NCBI GenBank assembly: GCA_036897485.1
Contig: JAYMTF010000215.1
Location: forward strand, 1 to 44,695
Source of the DNA: Pelargonium nanum
Taxonomy: Eukaryota > Streptophyta > Magnoliopsida > Geraniales > Geraniaceae
Direction: 5' to 3'
Length of the DNA stretch: 44,695 bases
How positions within the stretch are numbered: the first letter of the stretch is position 1; each line of letters begins with the position of its first letter. The notes under the pieces were generated by a model, which saw only the letters and a program-made list of their open reading frames with translations, was not told the origin of the DNA and did not search any database. Below, piece by piece: positions 24,201 through 33,398 of the stretch. The position numbers and the translations under genes are program-made.

Positions 24201-25062
24201 ATCCGTCCCTTGACAACCTCAAGTCTCAAATAGTTCTTGGAGAGAACAGAAGATCCAAAGGCAAGGCGAATGCTTGAAAATGGTTCCATCCTCTAACATT
24301 TACCTTTCTTTTGCTTTAACCTTGCATTTTCTGATAATCACGCATAAAATGAAAAATTAATTAGTCAGATGGTTTATTAAACAAAATTGTGAAGTTCAAT
24401 GGATAATTTATGTTTGCATGACCTCATGCATGCTGATTAATATAGAATTGTAAGTTGTGAAACAAAATGTGAGGTGACTGCATCGATTATAGCAAGTGCT
24501 TCTACTCTATGTTATTCAGCGGGAGGAAATCATGCCGTTGCATTCACTCAGAGATCAGTGATGCTTTCACAACTCGAAGCTTGTCTTTGAAATCTTTGGT
24601 TTTCTCGAATTGTTGAATGCTTATTTGTTCTCGTGATTGCAGGCTCTATCCAAGAGAATCCATTATGGTAAATTTGTTGCTGAGGCTAAATTTCGAGCCT
24701 CCCCAGATGCATATGAAGCTGCCATTAGAGCTCAGGTATATAACTTTGCTTGGAGATTTCATCCACACTTTTTTTTATTACTTCACCGCATTTGGAATTT
24801 CATCTTTTTCTTTGTAATTTTACAGGACAGGGTGAAACTGATGGATATGCTGACATTTCTCAGTGTTGAAGAGACAATACTGAAGAGAGTAGAAATGAAA
24901 ACCAGAACTTTTGGACAGAAGGTTCCGGTGGATCCAATGATAGATACCACAGAACCTGTGTACAAAATCGAACCAAGCTTAATTGGGGATCTATATGGTG
25001 ACTGGATTATGCCATTGACAAAGGAAGTTCAGGTTGAGTACTTGCTGCGAAGGCTGGACTGA
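21276..25062 (+). CDS. CM1: Chorismate mutase, plastidial, allosteric (CM1/CM3 type)
   Basis: Six exons: 21276-21442, 21780-22002, 22111-22197, 22757-22900, 24643-24735 and 24826-25062, giving 316 aa. All borders are GT-AG. It converts chorismate to prephenate, the committed step to Phe and Tyr. Residues 1-55 are Ser/Arg-rich and lack acidic residues after Glu2, as in a plastid transit peptide; the catalytic domain starts near residue 60. By comparison with the yeast enzyme, visible active-site counterparts are Arg75 (GIRSSLIRQEDSIIF), Arg212 and Lys223 (LSKRIHYGKFVAEAKF) and Gln307 (TKEVQVEYLLRRLD, where yeast has Glu). The effector-pocket loop reads NDGNCGATAVCD (residues 191-202), where most homologues have NYGS. 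Start: the ATG at 21276 is preferred over 21204 because it gives the usual short MEA(S/T)LL beginning. Whether it is orthologous to CM1 or to both CM1 and CM3 needs a tree. Confidence 0.96.
22644..22682. repeat. 39-bp alternating purine-pyrimidine tract (TG/CG)
   Basis: A run of TA, TG and CG steps alternates strictly for 39 bases, with a central (GC)n block, inside chorismate mutase intron 3 (22198-22756). Such tracts can adopt Z-DNA when supercoiled. It is also a hypervariable microsatellite. Confidence 0.85.
22901..24642 (+). other. Chorismate mutase intron 4 (1.74 kb)
   Basis: The longest intron of the gene, with GTACAC donor and GATTGCAG acceptor. It is AT-rich. Its only open frames are short and do not resemble chorismate mutase, and no transposon termini were recognised. 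A 15-bp word (GCTAGTTATACCTCT) near 23016 also occurs in intron 3 near 22693. Confidence 0.6.
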
Positions 25063-26909
25063 ATTGAGTTAAGAAGTCTGTGTGAGCGTTTACGGGAACA
25101 AATGAAATTTGCTTACTCTCTTTACACGGATAGTGATTGCACGTGTTTGTATTTTTGTACTTAATTCTGTATGTAAAAAAATTACCAAAGAAGATTGCAA
25201 TACAATGTAAAAAAGAGTCATTTAAAGTGTGTTTTAACAATAAAAGGAAGGGTTGAGGATGGGTTTGCTACCAAGTCTACTGAACCACTTATTTGATACC
25301 ATAATGTCAGTATTCTAAATTTGTATGGAACAAGCTTGGCTTTGCTTTGAATTGTGATCTTCAACTTTGGTTAACAGAAGAATGGCTATGTTTTGCTTGT
25401 CAATAATGATTGGATGGTGAGCAGCATGGCACTTGGGTCCATCTTCTTTCCATTATAGACTAGACAATTGTTTGAGAAATTGGTTATTTTTATACAACGA
25501 ATAGGCAATAATGATCATACATTACATCATGTTGGTGAATCATAGTTGTTGCATTTATATAATCATTATCACATATTCATGATTGAAGGTTTTACACTTT
25601 GTTTTTAGCATATAGATTGGTATCACATGACCAATTCAACCAACACCACCAATTCATGCAACTTCTATTGTTAGTTATAGCACAACAAATGTCATTACAC
25701 TAGGATTAGGAACATACCACACCTAAATGGCTAATTCTAGAACTTGTTAGGCCTCAGCCTCACCAATGGTCATTGAATTGAACCAATATGGCCACCTCTA
25801 CTTAATTTAATGGTTTGGTCAACCAACACCTTATAGGTGGATATATAAATGATATCTGTGTAAGTGTTGCATGTGCTTGTATAAATCTACTATTTGTTTA
25901 GGGTAGATTGGTGATATTTCATTTTACTTATATACAGAAGACAATTTCAAATTAAATGCTACAATAATCTTAAGCAAAAATTGTTTCTTAAATTTAGTTC
26001 AGTCATTAATAATAGCACCTCCGGTGACCCAAAAATATGTCAAAAGATACACACCATGAAGGAACCGAGCTTCCGCAACGTCAAGTCCAAGATACTCGTC
26101 CACTCAAGCTGCACAGCGTGACAAGCGCACCTCTCATGCATTTTGCATGCGCATCTCCGCAGCACGTTGCCTTGCCGTTGTCGCGATAAGGTACAATTTT
26201 TGCCCAACCCCCACGAAAAAACTTCAGGTCGCCTCACATAATCCACCTCTGGCTCTCCTTGAAAAATCGTAGCCATCATGTCTTCACACAATGATACTCT
26301 GTCATCTTGACCTCAAACACAAATAGTAGTGATATATTCTTTAATGAATTCAATTGTTACATTCAAATTTTTTTAGAGAGTAGGAAGTGTAAATCAATAT
26401 TTTTTTGTATAAGTTACATCGTTAATAAAATTTAGATATCTTATTAAAACTGAAATCCGATTAGTTTGACACTAAAACCATCGTGGATAAAAATTTAACA
26501 AGATACCTTATCCTTAGTTTGAATCAATCTAAACCTATATATCTTTTAATGAGGTTACTAAAATGATTTATAAGTTACTTACACTTGTAAGTTGACCTAG
26601 GAAATCAAATCAAATCTTCAATTTAAAAAACCAATAAAAATGAGTAAGATCTTGAACTCTGTCTAACCACTCACGGCAATCTGCTTTTCAATAAAATAAC
26701 ACTACCTTGCTAACGGTACTAATAATTATTTATCCCAAAATATTTCAAATTAATTATCCTCAATCCACGTTAGTTGTAGATCTAGAAACTAACCACCTTG
26801 TAGATAAGCCAAAAACACACACATATCAGCTATAAAGAAAGAAAACCAAACAGAGCTTTCAAGAAACAGAGTCTTGCTTGCTGTCAAGACAGTTCCAGCA
26901 GCAGCAGCA
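25063..26909. other. Intergenic between chorismate mutase and first ENODL gene
   Basis: The first 180 bp should contain the chorismate mutase 3' UTR. The rest is AT-rich except for a GC-rich island at about 26040-26310. On the minus strand this island has an open frame (26291-26040) containing CKMHERCACHAVQLEW; I could not assign it to a family. The ENODL promoter occupies the right end. Confidence 0.5.
26831..26837 (+). promoter_or_regulatory. TATA box of ENODL gene 1
   Basis: TATAAAG lies 79 bp before the ATG at 26910, leaving a leader of about 50 nt if transcription starts some 30 bp downstream. Confidence 0.55.
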
Positions 26910-28169
26910 ATGGGAGCAGTGAGAGGTGGGTCCTTGTCACCGGCGGCGGTGGCTGCGGTGGTGCTGGCATGCGCCGTGTTGTTTTTTGTCCCGGAAGTGG
27001 CGGCGACGCGGTGGACGGTCGGAGCCAACATGGGTTGGACCAGCAATGTCAACTACACCATTTGGGCTCAGGACAAGCATTTCTACAATGGTGACTGGCT
27101 CTGTAAGTACACTCAGATCTGTTCTCTATTTTATGGGCTTTTCTTTTCAGATCTGTTTAAAGCTCAGCTCAGATTCTTGGCTGATGAGAAAATGTATAAA
27201 GATGTGCAATTCTTTTGCCATTTTTGGTTCTTGAAGGAACTTGGTTATTGTGTGTGATCTGTTGAGCTTGGATCTCCAATTTTATCTTGCTTGCTATATA
27301 CAGTATAGTATTTGTTGGGTTCTTTAATTCTTTCCTAGATTTCTCTTTCTTTGTCCTTTTCAATCAGGTGGAGCTGTAGCAGCTCACTCCCAGAGTCATT
27401 AAATTCACTAGCTTCAGTAGCATTTTCTTGACTTGTTGTTGGGTGAGATACAGACCTCACTTGTTTCCTTCCTAACATCATAGCATCAAGGGTTTAGGCA
27501 CTAACTTTTGTACAAGTTGTTCTTGCAAAGTGCAAATATCAGTGAATCCTTGCAGTGTATTGTGAGTTGACAAGTCATTAAGCATCTATTCATCAACCTT
27601 TGGGGCGAGTAGTTTAAAGCACTTGGTCCCCTAGAGGTCTCAGGTTTGTAGTTGATAAAGATTGTTTAGTTGGAGTCCATATGTTATCTTTATCCAAATT
27701 CTTGACATTCAAGAACCTTATCATGATTCTTGAAGGATGATTTATGCATTCAAGAACCTTGTATACATGGATTGAAGCGATCAAGAAGTTATGCGATTGT
27801 TAGTAACTGTATGGCGTTTCCTTTCTAGTTTTCGTGTACGACAGGAACCAGATGAATGTGCTAGAGGTGAACAAGACAGATTACGAGAGCTGCAACTCGG
27901 ATCATTTCCTCCACAACTGGACTACAGGAGCGGGAAGGGATGTGGTTCCTCTGAATGTAACCCGAAACTACTATTTCATCAGTGGCAAGGGATTCTGCTA
28001 CGGGGGCATGAAAGTCGCTATCCATGTCCAAAACCTTCCTCCTCCTCCCAAGGCGTCCCCTCTCAACCAAAAGAGCAGCGCCTCATCAGCCTACGCCTCA
28101 GGCCACTACTTCCTGTTACCACCTCTTCTCTTTGCCATTGCTGCACTACTGTGGGACACATTTAGGTAA
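26910..28169 (+). CDS. Early nodulin-like (phytocyanin-fold) GPI-anchored protein 1
   Basis: Two exons, 26910-27102 and 27829-28169, giving 177 aa. The phase-1 splice restores DWL|FFVYDRNQMNV. Residues 1-32 form a signal peptide ending PEVAA, and the phytocyanin domain starts at TRWTVGANMGW. Further family signatures are NYTIWAQDKHFYNGDWL, VLEVNKTDYESCN, AGRDVVPLN and FCYGGMKVAI. The two cysteines for the domain disulfide are present. The type I copper ligands are gone: Met replaces the first His (NQMNV), Ser and Phe fall at the Cys and second His (YYFISGKGFC), so it should not bind copper. Four N-glycosylation sites (NYT, NKT, NWT, NVT), a Pro/Ser linker and a hydrophobic C-terminus indicate a secreted, GPI-anchored cell-surface arabinogalactan-like protein. 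It resembles the 'lamin-like' ENODL subgroup. Partner unknown. Confidence 0.94.
27103..27828 (+). other. Intron of ENODL gene 1, with possible SINE relic
   Basis: A 726-bp intron. Around 27602-27655 the sequence GCGAGTAGTTTAAAGCAC followed by TCTCAGGTTTGTAGTTG resembles degenerate A and B boxes of a tRNA-derived SINE. A 14-bp direct repeat CATTCAAGAACCTT occurs near 27708 and 27747. Neither is strong. Confidence 0.3.
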
Positions 28170-28934
28170 CCAATTTGTCAAAGGAAAATTGAGTTGTGTT
28201 GTGTTCCACTTTTAAATTTCTTGAGTTTTTAGATATGGTCATGTATGAGACTATTCATGTTGAAGTAGCTAATTGCTTGAAATATGAAGAGTGGTTTTAT
28301 GGTGTGTGGACCATTTCATGTGACTTTATTTAGTTAAGAACAGGTTTGTCTTAGGAAGCAGATTCTTACAATATCTGGCAACTTGTTGATTAACTCTGAC
28401 AAACATAAAGCCCATACTGAGGTTTCATTATCTCTGTCTTTAGGAACAAGATACATCAACAACTGAGGTTTCATTTAAGAGAGATGAACTCAGTTACAAG
28501 TTCACTGCAAATGATTCCAAAAATAAAATAAAAAAAATTGGTTTATGGATCTTAATTTTTTTTTTTTTTTCGATTAATAGGGATTAATTTGGCAAACCAA
28601 GAAGTCTGGACCGGCCCAATATCGGTGAGACTGCCTGATCCAAATAAATTAGGCTTGGTCTGGTTTAAAAACTGGGCCAAGAAATAGTGATTGAGTGTGA
28701 TGCGCATGTGTTGGAGAGAGGAGATAGTGGGCTTGAGCTTGCATTTGGATTGTCTGTCGTTGAGTTCATGTGAGTTGGGCTGGGTTGGTGAGTTGTGAGT
28801 CGGTGAGTCATTCCCTCAACTCGTTGAGTCATACCTATGAGGCTATGACTTAGTTTGGTTGCTAGGGTACGATCAAGTGTGGATAAGACTAGTTACAACT
28901 GGTGACGTGGGAAATGTTCGGGAGAGGGAGAGAT

Positions 28935-29055
28935 ACCTCGCCACGTGGCAAACATTTAGCGGTTAATGTGGAAGAACATGCCACGTGGCATAGTGCCATG
29001 TGGTTATGTTGTGTTAGGAGGCTATGAAGCTGCCATGTGGCGCTGACATGGCAAA
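28935..29055. promoter_or_regulatory. Cluster of G-box-like palindromes
   Basis: Within about 120 bp there are two GCCACGTGGC-type words (near 28939 and 28979) and several GCCATGTGG or ACATGGCA variants (near 29004, 29032 and 29046). CACGTG with flanking GC is the core bound by bZIP/ABF and bHLH/PIF factors. It lies about 1.1 kb upstream of the second ENODL start. Whether it is a real enhancer or part of a transposon is open. Confidence 0.35.
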
Positions 29056-29820
29056 TTACATGGGCATATATCGCTGACGTGTGTGGTGCGTGGATGGTGA
29101 GCGTTTGCTATAGTCCTGATTCTTTTTTGGTATTTTAAGCCTTTTTGGGTCTATTTAGAGTCCAATTAGTTATCGTTTGGGCCGGTGTTTTTCTCGAATC
29201 GATCAATTTGTTTCGTATTTGGTTTGGGATTACTATCGGGCGTTAGATGATTTTGAAGAAAGGAAGGACGGGTCTACTTGTTCAACTATTGCAGTCAATA
29301 TTTATGAACCAACTATACGATTGTTGGTTGTTCGTATGAACATTTGAGATCTGCAAATTAGGTTACTACAATAATTGGTTCTATGACAAATATGTTCGTA
29401 ATCGAGTCTATAATTCTCTATTATTCTTAATAAAATTAATACTCTCTTTTACCCACAAAAAAAAACATTATACTCGACATAAATGCAAAATTGTGAATAT
29501 AATCTAAAAAGTCAAATGAAGCATAAATATTATTTGCCACAGTTTGTTGACATTTTAGATTTTGTTAGATAAACAAATATATTATTTACTATTCTAAAAT
29601 TTTCCCGCACAGGCCGGGATCATCAACTAGTTATTCTAATATCTACAAAATAAATAGAACACACACTTCAAAATTTAACAAATAAAATGTAATGATTAAA
29701 TGGGTGGTTTTTGAAGTGTAAGGTGTAATTGAGTAATTTTTTTCTTCTTCATATTATCATAGCTGTATTAATAAGCGCTTAAATTGAGACTAGAATGAGT
29801 AAAAGTAAAAGGCAAAATAA

Positions 29821-29880
29821 AACTAAAATAAGTAACTTGAGTTCAAAAAAAAAAAAAAAAAACTAAAAGAAGTAACTGAA
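29821..29880 (+). repeat. A18 tract flanked by 20-bp direct repeats
   Basis: Two 20-bp copies starting AACTAAAA at 29821 and 29861 match at 17 of 20 positions and enclose GTTC plus an 18-A run. This is what an almost completely 5'-truncated retroposon (tail only) with its target-site duplication would look like. Slippage duplication is the alternative. Confidence 0.55.
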
Positions 29881-30167
29881 AACTTCATTGAGACACCATA
29901 ACATATGAGATGAGTATCAAGTGTCACAAAATGTGCCTGAAATCACGAGATTATTGCTCCCCTAAACCCTCCCCAAATTACCATATATACATACACTACA
30001 CACACACACACAAAACAACAGACCAATACAATACAATACTCGTGAGATCCAGTGTCTGTGTGCGCCCTGGTCGCTTCTTCTAGATTAACCCTAGCGATTA
30101 CTTAAAAAAAAAACAGCGAGAGAGAGAGAGATCAGGAACGCCATAATCGATCGGTCGATCAGTAGCA

Positions 30168-31500
30168 ATGGAGGGTGGTGTTGCTGCGAGGTTGACGAGG
30201 ATGGCGGCGGTGATGGCGATGATGATGTTGGTGACGTCATCATCGGCGAATGCGACGATGATAAAGGTAGGGAATGCTACGTACGGATGGGCTCCCAATT
30301 ACATCAACTTCACCGAATGGGCTACTCACCAGCCTTTCTACGTTGGTGTCTGGATCGGTACGTACGTTACTTTCTCAACAATCTTAGTTTTCAGTTTGTT
30401 TGTAGTTTTAAATTTTAGGGTTCTCAAGATTTATATGCAGAAATGTTATGTATCGATCTCTGTGTTCAGAGGCGGAGATAAGATTTTGCTTAGTCAAATT
30501 ATGGGTTTCTATCACTAGGTCACGGCATTGGTGATGAGATCGCAAGATTTTACTAGAACAAAATGAGGTTTTGAGAAGTTGGCGTGGGCCGTTGACTACT
30601 GCGGCTGCCCCTTAACTATGATATTTTTTTATCAGCCTTTAACTATGATATTACCTGTGTTACTGATTGCACATATTTTTTTAGAAAATGACGCTCAATG
30701 TTTTATTTTCGTCCTCGGGCATAATTTTCTTGAAATCAGATTTGTATGAATTTGCAAATTTAAGAGGATCTATTGGCAGTACATCGTTTTCAAACCTTAA
30801 TTTTGCAACAAGTTATAAAAGTATTAAGGGGACATTTCTTGTTTTTAATTTCCATAATTTTTTATGAGCTGAGACTCATCCAAACCAATAAGAAGATCTC
30901 ACACACGAATTAAAACACCCTAATAAATATAAATATGTGGTCGCAAAATGCCCGTCTAAATCCATTTCATTTGTATATCTTAGCTGAGTCTCAATCCCCA
31001 ATTGCTTGGTCGAGACCCTCTAGTCTCTGCCAATTTGTAGATGATGGTGTAAATATTAGCATGATTGGTTGTTGTGAATATTGAATGCTGTTACTTGTGA
31101 AAACATAAAAGATGGTATTATTGCATGTTGAAGGTAACAATATGCATTTTGTTGGGTAGGTTTCTGGTATGTAAACAATAGGCAGCAGTTCAATGTTCTT
31201 GAGGTGAACAAGACGAGTTACGATAACTGCAACGACAAAGATTACATAAAGAACATAACCGGGGGTGCTGGTCGGGATGTATATCAACTCAACGAGGCCA
31301 GGACATATTACTTCTTATCCGGGGGAGGCTACTGCTGGAGCGGACTCAAAATAGCCGTAAACGTGCAAGAGTTGCCTCCGGCTGCTTCACCCGTGCCCAA
31401 GGAGGTCTCAAAGGCTTCTCCATCGGTAAATGCTGGGATCCAATTCACTCTACCCATTCTCTTCTGCATAATGGTTACCATTTTCAAGTTCTATTTTTAG
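30168..31500 (+). CDS. Early nodulin-like (phytocyanin-fold) GPI-anchored protein 2
   Basis: Two exons, 30168-30357 and 31160-31500, giving 176 aa. The phase-1 intron is at exactly the same place as in the upstream ENODL gene, and both second exons are 341 nt, so the two are tandem duplicates. The signal peptide ends near SSSANA (residue 29). The domain carries YGWAPNYINFTEWATHQPFY, QFNVLEVNKTSYDNCN, AGRDVYQLNEARTYYF and GGGYCWSGLKIAV. Copper ligands are absent here too: Phe stands at the first His position (QQFNV), and Ser/Tyr at the Cys/His site. N-glycosylation sites include NAT, NFT, NKT and NIT. The C-terminus (FTLPILFCIMVTIFKFYF) is hydrophobic, as expected for a GPI signal. Protein identity to copy 1 is modest, so the duplication is old. 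Confidence 0.93.
30358..31159 (+). other. Intron of ENODL gene 2
   Basis: An 802-bp intron with GTACGT donor and GGGTAG acceptor. AT-rich. No insertion or internal gene recognised. Confidence 0.6.
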
Positions 31501-33398
31501 CTATGAAGAAAATATATGTAGCATAGCCTTGGATTAGTATAAATTAATATATCATTACTATTTGTAGTACTATCATTTATGAAACTAGCTTTATTTGTGT
31601 GTGAGTTCCAACTTTGAAGTTGAAACTTTATCTACTTATGGAGTATATATATACAGATATACAAGTGTTTTCTTATATCCATTTTCTTCATTTGTTGTTT
31701 TTGCTAAATTGGCAATTAATTTAGCAGTGAAACATGTTGTTGGTTGAGCAGTTGGGGTAGATGAGTTTGGCCTAAAACTAGTAAATATATAACATGTTAT
31801 CTTTATGTATAAAAATACAAGAAGACCAAACTTGGTTTGTGAAACTATTGATTGAGTAATTGTGCCCCCCAAAAAAAGAAGTTGATTGAGCAGTTGCTGT
31901 AGGCTGTAGCTAGCTGAGTTTGGCCTCTCTGGCTCTCTAATGCTAAAGTTACTAATGGACCACCACTGATGGTATGAATTAGATGGTGTTTAATTACTTG
32001 GGCACAAAAGTTAGTGTTAGACATTTACTTTGTAATATTATGGACATGTAATTGGTAAACATGTTTAGATTATGATGACACAACAAATTAATGTTTAAAA
32101 AGTCAAATATCATGGACATGCTATATTAAAATATTATTGTTTTTATTTTATTTTTTAAATTTCTGATAGATCTAACTTCTTAGAGGTAATTACATTTGGC
32201 CACCCTCAACAATTACACACAAACACATTCACTCTCACATAACTATCTTAAACTATTGCACACAAATACATATCTACTCTCATCTATTTCCACAATTACT
32301 TAATCATCTTAAAGGCTTAAACTATTTTCCACAAATTAAGACATACCTACTCTCATCTATTTTCACTCATACACAATTACCACAAACTATTGCCCACAAA
32401 CACATTATTTCCACTAACACTTAACTATTCTGAAGTTTATGTTATGGAAATAATTGTTAACTTTCACATAAACTCTATCATGGTATTTTTATTAAATAAC
32501 ATTTTCTATTTGATGGTACTCTAAAAATCAAAACTAGTTTGACCAATGACGACGTGACATGTGGCGCCCAAAACGCCATGTCATCTCCACTTCACGGAGG
32601 CGGATTCGTGGACTCTCTCCCGTACCGTAGCTCTGCGGACTTCATCCCAAATTGCGGCTTCTCGGACTCGTTCCTGACCCCTACGATGCCTAGTCTCGTC
32701 CGGTGCCCATGCGAGAGCCAAAGTCATGGAACGCACCCAAGGATGTCATAGAACTCCCAAGAAATGCTCGACCTCGTCCGGGGTCGTCAAGAGTCCCTTC
32801 GCTAAGGGGTCGTGCCCAAAATATCCAAGTGAACAACCAAAGGCTTGGCTTGTTCCGCGCGGTAGAGGCTTCTAAGAGTTTCGATGGACAGTCCGGCTCA
32901 CGAGATAAGCCCAAGGGCGCCCGAACGCATCGAGAAGACAGGAAGCCCAAGTCACTAATTATGAGCTCAAAATGGACCCCACATCCCTAACGACCAATCA
33001 TACGATGACGTGTGACACAAATTGGGGCAATGTATATATACTCTCTCTTTATTATATTCATTTATCCCTCTAATTTTCTCTATATAAAACATTTTCTAAA
33101 GCTTCGTATATCAGCTGAGATATAACTCTCACATCTGAGGCGGGGTCCCGAAAACATCTTGGAACACGACACAAATAACTGAATCCGAGTTTTGCATCCA
33201 CAAATTTATTGAAACCAGAATGTGTATTAATTGACGAGCTGAAATCACTTTATTGACATGAATTTATTGGTTGATATTTTTTTCTTCAGTTAATAGTAAA
33301 ATAAAAGTCACTACCAGCTGAAATTACGAGAGGATGCAAAATCCAAATAAGCAAAAGAGGAAGCTGCAGCTGTTCGAGTGAGAGCACCACAAACAAAA
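31501..33398. other. Intergenic between ENODL 2 and MinE
   Basis: 1.9 kb. After the ENODL 3' UTR, 31900-32520 is AT-rich and includes a block of repeated words like CACAAACACATT and CTCTCATCTATTT (32210-32410) that reads as a degraded tandem array. 32530-33180 is a distinct GC-rich block, listed separately. The last 200 bp should hold the MinE promoter and leader. Confidence 0.5.
32530..33180 (+). mobile_element. Probable LTR-type retroelement relic (solo, non-coding)
   Basis: This block differs sharply from its surroundings: GC-rich (roughly 55% over 32540-32990), then a TATA-type segment CTATATAAAACATTTTC near 33080 and a short downstream tract. That order resembles the U3-R part of a plant LTR. 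It begins with a 28-bp imperfect palindrome (TGACATGTGGCG ... CGCCATGTCA at 32557-32584), and CCAAT/GACGTG words recur at both its start (32541) and near 32991. No second LTR, primer-binding site, gag or pol was found, so the class assignment is tentative. Confidence 0.35.

Larger units (their letters stand above)
28170..30167. other. Intergenic between the two ENODL genes
   Basis: About 2 kb. It includes the 3' UTR of the first gene, a block at 28600-29100 of higher GC content with clustered CACGTGGC-like words, an A-tailed segment ending near 29465 that may be a LINE or SINE tail, an A18 tract flanked by direct repeats (29821-29880), and a CA run near 30000. The second gene's promoter lies at the right end, with TATATA near 29984. 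No gene is supported. Confidence 0.5.
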
